NCBI GenBank assembly: GCA_004431415.1
Contig: QPMI01000549.1
Span: 1 to 64,000, forward strand
DNA from: Cyanophora paradoxa
Lineage: Eukaryota; Glaucocystophyceae; Cyanophorales; Cyanophoraceae
Length of the DNA: 64,000 nt
Direction of reading: 5' to 3'
The notes under the pieces were generated by a model. That model was not told the DNA's origin, ran no database searches, and saw only the letters and a list, made by a program, of their open reading frames with translations. This document shows positions 23,258 to 35,540 of this stretch, piece by piece. Each line of letters starts with the position of its first letter. Position 1 is the first letter of the stretch. The position numbers and the translations under genes were made by a program.

Positions 23258-24908
23258 TTACGCGCAGCCAGCGGCGACGGGCATGGCGGAGGATCGCCGC
23301 ACGCCGGCCGCCGAGACCCTTCGGGCGCCTGCCGCCAGAGCGCCCGCCGTGGCCCGCCGCGCGCCCTTCGCCGCCGTCGCCGCGGATGCCCGTCGCTCGC
23401 CCTTCGCCGCCGTCGCCGCGGATGCCCGCCGCTCGCCCTTCGCCGCCGTCGCCGCGGATGCCCGCCGCTCGCCCTTCGCCGCCGTCGCCGCCGACGCCGC
23501 CGCCGCCGCTGCCGAGGGCCGCCGGGCGCCCTCCGCCTTCGAGCGGAGCCCGCGCGAGCTCCGCCGCCGCGCCGCCGCCGCCGCCAGCAGCGGCTCCTCC
23601 AGCGCGTCGTACCCCTCCCGCGCCTTCGCCGCCGGGGCCCGGGGGCTCAGCGGCTCCAGGAACTCCGCCAGCCGCGCCCCGTACCCCTCGCTCTGGGGTG
23701 GGGGGGGGAGATGGTTCAGCGGGGGTATGCGGCTCGGAAGGCTGTGGGTGCGGCGGCACCTGGTCCTTCAGCAGGGCGACGTGGCGGCCCGTGGCCCAGC
23801 GCGCGACGGAGGCGTCGGCCCCGCGCTCCCTCCGCTCGACGACGAGCGCCTCGACCTAAAAATAGACGCTGAGCGCGGGGGGGGGGTACGCGGAACGTCG
23901 GGGGGGGGGCGGGCCGGGCCGCACCACGTCGCAGTTGCAGAACTCGTCCTGGTCCGAGACGAGGTACAGCTCCCTCCGCCCCGCCTGCGGGGGTACCGCG
24001 CTCAGCCCCGCGCCGCGCAGCGTACCCCGGGGGCAGCGCGGCGCGGCGCGGCACGGCGCGGGGCGCACGGGGGCGGAGCGGAGGTTCCTGAGGTACTGCT
24101 CGCGGCGCCCGTTGAGGAACAGGTCGGCGGCGAGGACGGCGAGCCCCGCCGCCGCCACGAGGTAGGGCACGGGGTTCAGGCCCGCCCCCGCCACCATCGC
24201 CCTGCCCATCGTCGAGAGCAGCAGGTCTGCGCGGGGCTCAGGAGAAGGAGGGCGAGGGAGGGGAGGGGCCCCGCGGACCGCAGGGGGCGCAGTCGAAGAC
24301 GATTGCGGCGATGCGCGGCGCGAGGGACTCGAACGGCTGCGCGGGCGAAAGCGAGTCAGCGCGGCGGTGGGAGAGGGAGGAGCGGGGGAGGGGAGCGCGC
24401 CTGCCCGGGGCGCGTGAGCTCGAGGATCTGCTCGTAGACGAACGTGCCGCCGTTGGAGAGGCAGTGGAAGACGAGCGGGCGGCCCTTCACGTACAGCTCC
24501 TCGCTGAGCGCTCGCAGCACGCTCGCCGCGTACTCCCGCATCAGCCTCCGCGAGGGCCAGACGCTGCGCCGGGGCTCGGCCAGGGCTGGGCGGCTGGCTG
24601 GGGCGGGGCGGGGCGGGGCGGACACGGCGAGCGGCGGCGCGATGGAGAAGGAGCACTCGAAGCCGCGCTCTTGGTACCAAGCCGCGTACTTGCTGAGGTT
24701 CCGCATGCTCGCGCTGCGAGGGGCGCGCGTTCGCTTTGTTGGCTTTGGGCGGCGCAGGCTCCGCGCACCCGAACCAGCCGAAGAGGTGGACGAAGGGCCT
24801 GCTCTCCGAGGGCGTCTCGGCGCACTCGGGTCCGAGCCTCACGTCCATGCCCAGCGCCCGGGCCCGCGAGGCGAAGGAGCGAGACAGGATGAGCGGGCTG
24901 GTCGACAT
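23258..24908 (-). CDS. TMEM53/DUF829-type alpha/beta hydrolase
   Basis: The frame rebuilt from eight exons matches the TMEM53 (DUF829) family: RPFVHLFGWFG joined in phase to ASMRNLSKYAAWYQERGFEC; then LVFHCLSNGGTFVYEQILEL with the nucleophile serine in LSNGG; IAAIVFDCAPC; ELYLVSDQDEFCN with the probable acid Asp; and GRHVALLKDQ with the probable catalytic His, followed by GYGARLAEFLEPL. The substrate in this family is not established; animal TMEM53 is a nuclear-envelope membrane protein. The ATG at 24908 (MSTSPLIL) is chosen because the longer frame upstream starts at a GTG. The intron after LELTRPGQ is GC-AG. The C-terminus adds a tail made of a 12-residue repeat rich in Ala/Lys/Arg, ending AMPVAAGCA at the TAA at 23258. 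It is divergent from leuC. Confidence 0.85.
23362..23505. repeat. 36-bp coding repeat, four units
   Basis: CGCCCTTCGCCGCCGTCGCC recurs at 23362, 23398, 23434 and 23470. On the minus strand it encodes the repeated tail ATAAKGERRASA of the TMEM53-like protein. The exact 36-base period keeps the frame. Confidence 0.9.
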
Positions 24909-25205
24909 CGGTGCGGGCTCGCTGTCGGCAATCTCGCTGCTGAGCACAAGCTATCTGAGAATGGGACCGAGCGCTCGGCTACCGAAGCGGGCGGCATTGC
25001 TGAGCTGGAACCGCGCGCCTTGCCGCGCCGCGCCGCGCGCTCCTCAGCTGCGGCGCGGGCGCGCGCGCAGACCTGCATGGCCCCTTAAGCTTTTCGCGGC
25101 CGCACGGGACCGGCGCGCGATGACAGGAGGGGGGTGAAGCCATCGTTCGCCCTTACCCCTCATTTCGGGCGCAGCGGACTCTCAGTTCGTCGTACCCAGC
25201 GGAGG
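24909..25205. promoter_or_regulatory. Shared upstream region of TMEM53-like gene and leuC
   Basis: 297 bases between divergent start codons. It is GC-rich with AAGCTTTTCGCGGCCGC near 25.09 kb. No TATA box is obvious. A bidirectional promoter is inferred from gene orientation only. Confidence 0.4.
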
Positions 25206-27700
25206 ATGGCGTTCGTCGCTCCCATCGTGGCCGCGGCCGGCGGCAATGGCGCCTCTATCGCTCAGGCTACCATCTGCCGCAAGCCCGTGCGCTCCCCACC
25301 CCCGTAGCCGCCGTCGCGACCCTAGGTCAATTATCGGCGGAGGCGGTCGCTGGAGAGTCCCAGCGCGGCCGGAAACAGCAAACATTGATAGGCGACTGAC
25401 CTTCCGCCCCCAGGCGCTCTCCCGCGGCTTCGGCGGCGTGAAGGTGCAGGCCCGTCGCGGCTTCTTCGGCAGCGGCGTCGCCGCCGCGGCGGCTCGCAAG
25501 CAGGCCGGGTCGTCCGAGAGCTTCGCTCAGGGGTAGGCAAGCGCCGCGGACGCTCGCCGCGTAGCTGACGGCCCTTCGGCAGCATCCGTATGATCAGCAC
25601 GCCCCAGCAGTCCGTCGCGTCGCCGTCGGTCATCGTGGTGCGTGGCGGTAGCTAGCTGCCGCCTCTGCCGCGGCCGGACGCTGGTTGGCCGATTGGCGTC
25701 GCCGACGGGACGTGCGGCGCAGAAAAATCCGATGACCATGACCGAGAAGATCATGGCTAAGAAGTCGGGCAACTCGCTGGTGAAGCCGGGCGACAACGTG
25801 TGGGTCAACTGCGACGTGCTGATGACGCACGACGTGTGCGGCCCCGGCACCATCGGCAACTTCTACAAGGAGTTCGGGCGGGACGCGAAGGTCTTCGACC
25901 GCGAGGGCGTCGTGCTGATCCCCGACCACTACATCTTCACCGCCGACGAGCGCGCCAACCGCAACGTCGACATCCTGCGCGACTTCGCCAAGGAGCAGAA
26001 CATCAAGTACTTCTACGACATCACCGACCGCTCTGACTTCAAGGCTAACCCCGAGTACAAGGGCGCGCCCCTTCTTTTCGCTTTCCTCCGCTTCCCTCCT
26101 TTCTTTCTCTCTTCCTTTCTGAGCGGCCGGCGCAGGCGTGTGCCACGTCGCGCTGGCGCAGGAGGGCCACTGCCGGCCGGGCGAGGTGCTCCTCGGCACC
26201 GACTCGCACACCTGCAACGCCGGCGCGTTCGGGCAGTTCGCGACGGGCATCGGCAACACGGACGCGTCGTTCGTGATGGGGACGGGCAAGATCCTGCTCA
26301 AGGTCCCCCAGACGATGAAGTTCGTGCTGGACGGCGAGATGCCGCCCCACCTCCTGGCCAAGGACCTCATCCTCCACATCATCGGCGACATCTCCGTCGC
26401 CGGCGCCACCTACCGCACCATGGAGTTCTCGGGCAGCGCCGTCGAGCGCATGACCATGGAGGAGCGCATGACCCTCTGCAACATGGTCATCGAGGCCGGC
26501 GGCAAGAACGGTGTGTCCCTCTCCGTCCTCTCTCTCTTCTCCTCTCCTTCTCACCCCCCCGGCAGGCGTGATCGCGCCGGACCAGACGACGTACGAGTAC
26601 GTGTGCAGCCGCACGGACAAGCCCTTCGAGTCCTTCTACTCGGACGAGGACGCTGGCTACCACAGGCGAGCTCCCGCCCCTGTCATCCTCTTTCCCGCCT
26701 ATCTCTCTTTCAGCGCCCTCCCCTCCCCTCCTCCCCCCTCCACCTTTCCTTTCGTTCCTTCCTTTCTTCCGCCCCGCCTGAGCTCCTCTCGCCGCAGCGT
26801 GCGCCGGTACGACGTGTCGAAGCTGGAGCCCGTGCTCGCCAAGCCCCACAGGCGCGCCGCCCGCCCGCCCGCCCTCCTCCTCGCGCCCCCGCCCTCGCTG
26901 AGCGGCCGCGCAGCCCGGACAACAAGGGCCTCGTGTCGGAGGTCAAGGGCACGCACATCGACCGCGTCTACATCGGCTCCTGCACCGGCGGCAAGGCGCG
27001 CGGCCCCCGCCCCGCCCTCTTCCGTCTCCTCTCCTCCGAGCCGGCAGCTGAGGCCCTCGCAGACCGAGGACTTCTACCACGCCGCCAAGCTCCTCAAGGG
27101 CAACAAGGTCAAGGTCCCGACCTACATCGTCCCCGCCACCCAGAAGGTGCCCCGCCCCCCAGCCTGCGCGAGCCGCGCACCCCCCGTCCGGGCGCGGCGT
27201 CCGAACGGGTATCCCCCGCAGGTCTACTTCGACCTGTTCAAGGTGACCATCGACGGCGAGACCCTCGCCGAGATCTTCGAGAAGGCGAGCCGCGTACCCC
27301 GGAGTCCTCCCCCTGGCCCCCCGCCCCTGCTGACGTACCCCCCGCAGGCGGGCACCATGGACCCGGCGTCGCCGTCGTGCGCGGCGTGCCTGGGCGGCCC
27401 CAAGGACACCTTCGGCCGCATGAACACCCCCGAGGTGCGGGGGGTACACCGTCTCCGGGCCGCGCGGGGGGTGCCGACGCTCCGCGGCGCGCAGGTCTGC
27501 GTCTCGACGACCAACCGCAACTTCCCGGGCCGCATGGGCGAGAAGACCTCCCAGGTGACCCCGTACCCCTCCCGAATCGCCGCCGTACCCCCCCGCCCTC
27601 AGAGCCGCCGTACCCCCCGCAGGTCTACCTCGCGTCGCCGTACACCGCGGCGGCCTCGGCGATCGCCGGCAAGATCGCGGACCCCCGCGACTACATGTGA
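25206..27700 (+). CDS. leuC: 3-isopropylmalate dehydratase large subunit (organelle-targeted)
   Basis: Isomerises 2- to 3-isopropylmalate in leucine biosynthesis together with a small subunit. Thirteen exons join in frame to 525 codons: 25206-25286, 25414-25532, 25583-25637, 25723-26062, 26136-26510, 26566-26665, 26798-26851, 26914-26995, 27063-27146, 27222-27284, 27348-27434, 27495-27554, 27623-27700. The sequence follows the plant enzyme: DVLMTHDVCGPGTIGNF, IPDHYIFTADERANRN, LLGTDSHTCNAGAFGQFATG. The [4Fe-4S] cysteines are in IGSCTGGK and SPSCAACLGG. The first ~85 residues (MAFVAPIVAAAGG..., Ala/Ser/Arg-rich, few acids) come before the conserved start TMTEKIMAKKSG and look like a plastid or mitochondrial targeting peptide. 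Introns 4, 6, 7, 8 and 10 begin GC; the other seven begin GT. Confidence 0.97.
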
Positions 27701-28790
27701 GGCGTACCCCAGGCCCGCGCCCCTTTCTCCTCCCCGCCCCCTCGGCAGGCCCCTCCCCCTGTGTTTAGCTCCCGCAGTGTAGAGCCCAGTGCCCCTTGAC
27801 CCGAGATCTCCTCCTTTTGCGATTGCGAGGGGTAGGGGCTCTTTAGGGGCTACAAGACAGGACAGCGAGAGGCGGTCAGGTGGCCGGGCTGCGGGGCTCC
27901 TCTTTCGAGCCGGGCTGCCAGCGCTAGCGCCTGCACTTCCAAGCAAGTGCAGCGCGCGGCGCGCGGGGCCCGCGACCGGGCAGGGGGACTCGCGCGATCG
28001 GGGGGGGGGGGGGGGGGGGGGGGGGGGCGGGCCACGATCAAAGTCCTGTAAGCCATCCGCAAAGCAGGGTACGGCGATGTTTGCAGGGGTACAGCTTTGC
28101 AGTGACTTCGGGGTACTGTACGCTTAGAAGTCGCCGCCAGAACGGCAGCCAGCGGCGCCGTCGGCGAAGCATAGCGACGCAGAACTTCAGAACAGCAGCC
28201 AGCGGCGCAGTCGGCGACTAAAAAAGGTATGTGCCACCGTCCGCAGTGTCGGCGTCGTTCGCGGTGCCAACTCGGTCATGATCAGCGCCCGCGGCCGCGC
28301 GCCCGGCCCGCCTACAGTGAGCTGGCAAGGAGGTGCACGGTCCGTCGCCTCGCTGGTGGCCGTGTACGCGGCTGGCGTGTTTCGAGTGGTGAAGTTCGCG
28401 GGTACGCGGCTCCGGGCGGCGACTTGCCGCAGTGCAATTGCAATCACTAGCACCTAAAAGCACGTTCCGAGGTGCGCGACGGGGCGCCGACGTGCGACGT
28501 GCGCGACGTCGCGGCGCCAGACGCGACGTGCGCGTGCGTCACGACCTTCGGAACGCACAGAATGGAGCCATTGTGCGTCCGGGTCAAGACGTGGAGTCAA
28601 GTCGACGTTGAGGTCTGTAACGCACGCGCCGGCCGCGCGCCGGCGCGCCGCGATCAGTAGTACTCGTTCTACCGCGAGCCCCGCTCCTTTCCCGCGGCTC
28701 TCTGACGTCGGCGTCGACGGTCGCAGGCTGGAGCCCGGGCGGTACTCAAGTTGACAGGCTGGAGTTCGGCGGACGGCCGATCGCGAGGCC
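27701..28790. other. Intergenic region between leuC and gene 1
   Basis: No convincing gene. It holds the leuC 3' UTR, a poly-G run at 28000-28027 and two near-identical ~60-base copies of an AGAACNGCAGCCAGCGGCGC-type word near 28.14 and 28.19 kb. Around 28.46-28.66 kb CGACGTGCG-type words recur. The region just before 28791 should contain the promoter of gene 1, but no TATA box is clear. Confidence 0.5.
28000..28027 (+). repeat. Poly-G tract (28 G)
   Basis: Uninterrupted G run that could form a G-quadruplex. The exact length is unreliable in most sequencing data. Confidence 0.85.
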
Positions 28791-31700
28791 ATGGCAAGCC
28801 GAAGGGCGTGGAAGACCCAGGAGAGGTGCGCGGCGCTCGCCCCCCCCCCCCCCCCCCCGGCCGCGGGTCATGCTTCGTAAACCCTGCAGCTTACGGGCCG
28901 CTCTCCAGGATATCGAACGAGTGTGGTATATTTACCACTGCCCCCCGCAAGGTCGATGCGCTCGATGTACCAGGTGAGAATTTATATATAAAGATTTATA
29001 TTCTCAGCTCTTATATTAGGCCCGCGCTCTCTTAACATGATCTGGCTGCACGCAGGCCCGATTTCCCGCAATGGGATTGCACATCCCGATGCACGTGCCA
29101 GCAGTGCGTGGAGGCGCTCTCACCGGCTGCCGGGCCGACGGCGCGCTTCTGCGCCGACTTCGGCCACCACCTGGAGGCAATGATCCTCATCAGAACGGAC
29201 GATAACAGCCGGGGCCTCAGCCTCTGCTTGGCCGAGTGGCAGGTTCGTGCACTCCGCGACACTTCCTGTTCACGATCACACCTGGCACGCTGATCTGACA
29301 AGCCATGGCGCGTGTCAGAGCGAGCTTGAAGACTGCGTCGCAAAGCGGGGCACGGAGGGCCTAGCGTCGGTTGCCCTCGCCCTGCGCCTCGCCCGCCACT
29401 CCTACAAACTCGGCTTAAAGCCACATGCCCTAGAGCTCTACCGGGTGCTCTCCCTGACCCCAAAACACCCCGACACTATCGTGATTATCGTGAGTCAACC
29501 CGTGCATACAGCGCTTCCTCGCGCCCCGCCTGTTGGAGAATCTCGAAGAGCGGCGGGACGAGCTCCTTGGCACCGTCTCTTCGGACGCTCTCATCATTCA
29601 CGTGAACCTGTACGCGGCCCTCTGCTTCGATTCCAAGGCCGACACCGACCTCGCCGCTGCCAAGAAGGCGTTTTTGGTTTGCCGACTCTCCGCTGAATCC
29701 ATCATCACTTAATGAGTCACCGCCGATAGAATCACTCGCCGCCGATAGATGGATTTATATAGATTCCGCTGATTAAATCTCTCTGTATTCCAGGCCGGAC
29801 TGGGCATCATTCGGCAGCTGCAGCAAGCGCTTCTTCTGGACGCCAACAATGACTATCGCGAGATACGTATACTGGACTTGCACGCGCGTACGTGTGGTAC
29901 TTTCTGGCGCCTTGCAGCAGTGTCCCTCTGCCTAAAGGAGCGAGAAGAAGCGTGGAAGTACATTCAGGTTCTTACTTAACATTGCTTTCCGTCATGTGAG
30001 CTTATTTTTTATTCACGCACGGCGTGCAGCTAGCGGTGAAGAGCCACCAGGACTCGGACATATACGCGAAGGACGAGCACAGAAGTCAACTTCGGCGGCT
30101 CACGACCTCGAGCTCGCGCTGTTGCTTGTCGGGTAACATCGTCGTGAATCTCGCGGCGCAGTATGACGCTGCAGGCCTTCGAAGCAAAGCGGGAGAGATC
30201 TTTCAGGCGCGTGCGGCCTCAAGGTTAACGTTGTCGATCGCGTATCGACTTGATCGTTTTGCGGATCGCAGCTGAATTTGGAGATCGCGGAGCAGGCGTG
30301 CCAGGAATGCAGCGAGAAAAATGTTCTAGTTGATGCATTGTATTCACTTGGAAGTTATTACTTGGACACGGATGCGAGGGCGGACCGAGCCGAATCATAC
30401 CTGAAGGTTGGCTCAGCTTCATGCAGGAATCTAGCGCGATTGATGCCGCTCATTCTCTCTCACCGTGCAGCGCGCGTTGATCGAAGCAGAGCGAAGGTTT
30501 GAGTACGAAAAATCAATCCAGACGGACCTCGCGGTTATCCTGCACAACCTTGGCATCGCGTGCATGAATAACAGCCGCTTTGGCGAGGCCGCGACATTTC
30601 TCCGTGTACGCTGTTCTGGATTGTTTCCGATGTGTGTGGACACCCCGGCCAATGACGCGATTGCCTGCAGCGTGCCCTTGACATTTATGAAGAATTGTAC
30701 GGGCTGGTGCACAGTACAGTCGAGCACGCCCTGGCTGATTCAAATAGGCTTGTCACCGAGGATCCGCGGAATTATTTCTATAAAGCCTACTACGGCCAGG
30801 CAAGTCGCCAAAAACTCCGAATTCCAATGCGCTCTGCGAGGCTGATCATGATGCATGTATATGCATGATATTCGATGTTCATGTCAGAAACTTCTCGCCT
30901 TCATCCAGCAGGCAGGGAGAATGCCGGAATGCGTCAGCGCAGGCAACATGCCCCTGGCCGACTTTGTCAAAGTGAGTCTGCCCCTCAGGGCCTCAATCCA
31001 TCGCGAATGGGGTTTCGATCAAATTAAATGTTCATGGAATTCGTTCACGCAGGTGGTGGAGCGTGATCTTGCACGCTGTCGCCGGTTGTCTCTCGATCGC
31101 AAGGTCCCACATGACCGACTGCAGCTGTCGAGCAAGCTGGAGGAGCGGAAGCGAGCTCGGGAGGACGCAAAGCGGGTGGAGGCGGAGCGGGAGCGGGCGC
31201 GGCGGGAGGCTGAGCGCGCTGAGCGAGCCGAGCGCAACGCCGCGGATAGGGCATGCACATTTCGCTGCTGTCTCAAATCTACGATGTCGATAGTGCACTG
31301 ACGGCGCGAGCAGGAAGCAGCTCTCAAGAGCATGAACGCGTCCAATTGGGCCCGAGCCCGCCAGATTTTGAGCGCTCTGCTGAAGGTTTGGCCCTTCGCC
31401 TTCATCTTTCGGCGTTGAAGTTTTCTCTCGCCATCGCTGATCGGACTGGACGCACGTGCAAAGCGGTCACCCGATGATGTGGAGGCACGCCTGCTCCGCA
31501 TTGGTGCGCTTCTGTTTCTCTCAGTTAGTTCACGACGCTGCCGGCGCCTCAAACCCCAAGCAGGGTGCATGGCGGGAGCGGGCCAGCTGGAGGCAGCATT
31601 ACGGGAGGCAGAGGCCTGGGAGCGCGAGCTTGTCCCCACGAACTCTATATCTGCGACGGCCGCGGATTTGCTCGCAAAGTAAGCCGCCTGATTGAACCTG

Positions 31701-33279
31701 CCATCTTTGCTTACCGCAGCTGGCGGCGGCAGAGTCCGGCAGGAGCGTCAGAAGGCAGAGGCTGCGCTCCGTGAGCGGCGGGAGGCCGAAGAGAGGGCGG
31801 CGGAGGAGGCCCGCCGCCTCGCGGTCGCCGAGGAGCAGCGGCTCGAGGAGCGGCGCCGGGAGGAGGCGCGGCGCCGGGAGGAGGCGGCGCGGCGGGCGGC
31901 GGAGGAAGATCGGCGGAGGGCGGAGGAGGAGCGGCGTCGCCAGCACGCGGAGCTCGCACAGCGTCTGCGGGAGGTGAGGCTGGAGGCCGCTGACATCAAT
32001 GCAGCGGTGGCTCCGGCGGGCGATTGCGCGGAGCAGCGCCGGCGCCCGTGCACACGTGCCCACCCTCTGCTCAGTCGAGCGCGGCCTCACTCACCCACGC
32101 AGGTCCGAGCCAACAGCCCCACCTGCGGCCACCGCCGACGCACCCCCTTCCGCTCTGGAAGAGGGCGTGCTCGAGTGCGCCATTTGCCTGGAGTCGGCGC
32201 CTGCCGCTGGCGGCCCCTCCGCCGTATCTCTCCCCTGTGGCCGTGCGCCCCGCTCCGTCGGGCCGCCCCTATAATCCACCGCTCGCCGACGTTGACAACA
32301 CGCCGCCGCAGACCGCTTCCACGGGCGGTGCATCGCGACGTGGCGGGCGAGCCCGCTGGGGACCAGCTGCCCGGAGTGCCGCGCCCCTTTCTCCCCTGCG
32401 AGAGCCACTCCTGACCCCGCGCCCCCAGAAGCCCTCCCTGCCGCCCCTGCACCCGCCGCCCCCACAGCCGCGGGCTCCGCCACCGGCGCCCTCGAGCTCG
32501 CTCCTGTCCCAGCGCCGGCGGCACCCGTGCAGGCCGGCCCCGGCCCTCTCCCCATCGAGGAGCTGGCTGGGGAGCTGGATGGGGCGCACCATGCGGCCCC
32601 TTCCATCCCGTCGGCGGCCCCTGTCTCCTCCGCTCCGCCGGCCCCTGCCACTTTCGAATTCGCACCCCCCACCTGGCTCGCCCCTGCCCCTCTCTATCCC
32701 GCCCTCTCGTTCGCCCTACCCCCTCCTTATCCACCCGGCCCCTCCGCCCCGCTGCCGTACCCCCCTCCGCCTCCTGCGTCTGCACCCCTCCCGGAGACGC
32801 CTCCCGGCTACCCCCGGGTGGCTTCCTCGGCGCCGGCTACCCCCGCTTCCGCCCCTCTTCCTCCGGCGGCTTCTCCCGTCGCTCCCGCTCCGCTTGCCGC
32901 GCCTGGCGCGGGGCCACCGGGCTTCCTCTTCCCTCCGACCGTCTCTGCCGGCCTTGCGCCGGCCCCGCCCCTTGCCGCCCTGGCACCGTACCCCTGCCCT
33001 CCCGCAGCCGGTCCCTTCGCCCCGCTGCCGTATCCGCCTGTGCTCCCTGGGTACGCCCCCGCTGCGCGCGAGGGGAGGGCCCTGGGGTTCTTTCCCGCCG
33101 CCGGCCGCCCCCCGCTCGCCCCGTCTTCTGCTCCGACGGCCGCCTCCTCGTCCTCCGCGCCCCGTCCCACGCGCCCCTACCTGCCCCCCGGCGGCCCCCC
33201 GGCCCGCCCCACGCGCCCCTACGACCCCTTCAACCGCGGCGCCGGCGCCGGCCCTTCCCCAGCCTCGCCCCCGGCGTGA
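28791..33279 (+). CDS. Gene 1: Cys module - TPR - coiled coil - RING-H2 - Pro-rich tail protein
   Basis: Start ATG at 28791. Exons 28791-28825, 28890-28973, 29056-29242 and 29319-29444 join in phase. The N-terminus has a Cys cluster (HCPPQGRCARC, then WDCTSRCTCQQC) that could bind zinc. Phase-0 exons at 29.3-30.8 kb each encode a helical pair of TPR type (GLASVALALRLARHSYKLG; DLAVILHNLGIACMNNSRFG). A charged coiled coil follows near 31.1 kb, then GAGQLEAALREAEAWERE, then a second coiled coil (AEERAAEEARRLAVAEEQRL) near 31.8 kb. The RING-H2 finger is split by an intron at 32243-32311: ECAICLE ... LPCGH joined to RFHGRCIATWRASPLG and CPECRAPF. The last exon (32312-33279) is a long Pro/Ala tail ending in TRPYDPFNRGAG. 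A RING-H2 finger suggests an E3 ubiquitin ligase with TPR-bound substrates; this is inference. Paralogs are genes 2 and 3. No CCCH finger is seen here. Confidence 0.75.
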
Positions 33280-35540
33280 TGCTTCCGTAGCCAATTTATA
33301 CGTACTGTTCGATAGCTTCTATTTCGATTTCGAGATCGAATTGGTGGTCGGAATCAATATTGCGCATGCCCACAGCTAGCCTAGTAGAGCTCGAGAGATC
33401 ATCGGATGAATTCGAAGGAGGAGCTCGATCGAGAGTTCGGAGCTCGATCGCGAGGCCAGCAGCAGCGGGTATGCAACTGCAGCGCGGCGCGCGGGGCCGG
33501 GCCGGGCTCAGCGGCTAGCTATAGCTAGAGCGCTCGAACACTGTGACAGGGAATTCGAAGCTCAAAACGGTGGGGGGGGGGGGGGGGGAGGGTATGGGTG
33601 CACTCGGCTCACTGAGTGCGTCGGTCGCACTCACTGAGTACGCAATCCCTCGGTGAGCGAGCTGGATCAGTGCGTCATTCTCAGTGCCTCCTGTTGCCGC
33701 CGGGGCGCCCGGCCACACTCTGCGCGGAGCGAGCTCGAGGTGCGCATCGGCAGCGAGCGCGCGGCCGCCGCGGCCGCGGCCTGCCGCCGACATGGCTGGT
33801 AGCGCCTCGAGATCGATGCAGATCCAGGCCTAGGAGAGAGCGCGCGCCGCTGCGCAATTGCAACCGCAACCACGTGTAACCGGCGATCGTCCACGTCCAC
33901 GAACGAGCGCCGACCACGGCGTCGATCCAGGTGAGCGTTCGGAACCGCCGGCGTGCGCCCCCACGCGCGCCCGGCGTGCGCGGTGCTGCGAGTCGCTAGG
34001 CCGCGCGCGCCGGGCGCCCGCGCGTACGCGTGGCCGGCTTCTGGGGCCGGCCATTCGATTCTCATCATATCAATCGCGCAGGCGTTCCGAAGTTCTGCGC
34101 GGAGGGCGGCACGCCAGACTCATTTCACGGGGCGCCGATCCGGGATCCAGGTGAGCGTTGGCATTCGGATCTAGGCCTAGGCCTGCTACGGCGCGCGCCT
34201 CCGCGCGCGCCCGGCGCGGCGCTGCGCCGCGGCCGCGGCCGCGCGTGCGCGGGATGCCGGGCCGCGGAGTTTTAGGGCCGCGCGTGACAACGGATCACAG
34301 TATCACACGATCGAGCTGCCATACATATGCCGCACCGGCGTCAAGTTCGGGCAGAGACGCAAGAAGCTCACGATGATCAGAAGGTACACGCGCGCTCGCA
34401 GCTTCCCCGGGCGACGGCCCAGCAGCGCTAGCGCTAGCCGGCCAGCTGATCATTGGATCAAACAAGGATTCAGCTGCAGAGGAGGGTCCGAGCGCGAGCA
34501 TCCAGCATAATCAGCTGCAGGCGCCGCCGGCCGCGGCAGCGGCCCCCGCACCTTTCGTCTTCAGCGCTGGTGGCCGCGCTCCCCATGTCCAGGTGCTTTT
34601 TAAGTGTACCCCTTGAACTGAAGTGCTCGTCTGTGCACTCAGATATTAATTCCACCCTTCCGCCGCGGGGCAGAAGGGTCAGCAGCAGCCGCCCCCGGCG
34701 CCGGGTCCTTTCGTATTCAGCTTCGAATTCAGCGAGAGCGCTTTTCAGGAGGTTGTAATTGTGTCCTGCCACCTGATGCTTTACTCTGCAGCTGACGGCG
34801 AGGCTTTCAACCATTCGCGCAGCAGAGCACGCGCACGCTGCCGTGCGGCGGGGGGCAGGTGAAAGAGCACGGCGAGGGGCAGGCAGCGCAAGCCCGGGAG
34901 AAGGACGAGGAGGAGCTCGAGGACCGGAGCAGGAGCGCGGGCGGGAGATACGAGGCGGGCGACGAGGCCGAGCTCGAGGCGTGCGGAGAGGGCGAAGGCG
35001 ACGGCGATCGCGAGGGATGTGGTGCACGTGGGCAGGTGCCCGCGGTGCCTTCAGCGTTAACGTCTCCGAGACCGCACCTGGCCTTCGCGCTTCGAATTCC
35101 CCTGACTGTCATTCAAAATGATTTATTTATGCGTATGCCTGGTGCATTGTACAGGAACTGGATACGGATACGGACTGCCGACGCGCTGAGTGCCTCAGGC
35201 CTAGGTGCGTCGAGCGGCCGAGCTCCGTATTGTTTGCAGTATCCAGCTGCTGCAGGCCTAGGGTCCCCGGATCGGCGATGGGGAGGCCTAGCGCTGAGAA
35301 TTCGAACGATTTCCTTCTAGTTCTAGATCTAAACCTGGATATTGTTAAGGTTATGACATCTGATTGCCTTCTCCCTGTCGCGCAGCCAGGAGCCCCACCC
35401 CATCTTGCGGCTGCCACCCCATCAGTCGGCCACGGGGCCGCCGTGTCAGCAGCGGACGCCCCCGGAGCCAGCGCCTCTCGCGCTCGCTTCGAATTCTCAG
35501 GTGCATGCTTATTCTAGCCTGTTAGCCTGTTATCTCTCTG
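33280..35540. other. Region between genes 1 and 2, possible 5' exons of gene 2
   Basis: A poly-G run lies near 33.57 kb, followed by CACTGAGT inverted words. Between 33.85 and 35.52 kb are exon-like pieces with good splice signals. Two end GATCCAG before GTGAGCGTT (33.93 and 34.15 kb). One reads YHTIELPYICRTGVKFGQRR near 34.32 kb. Two phase-0 pieces share a motif: APAPFVFSAGG (34.52-34.59 kb) and APGPFVFSFEFS (about 34.68-34.75 kb). A Glu-rich stretch lies near 34.9 kb, and PGAPPHLAAATPSVGHG near 35.4 kb. They may be 5' exons of gene 2 or a small separate gene. I could not chain all phases. Confidence 0.3.
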
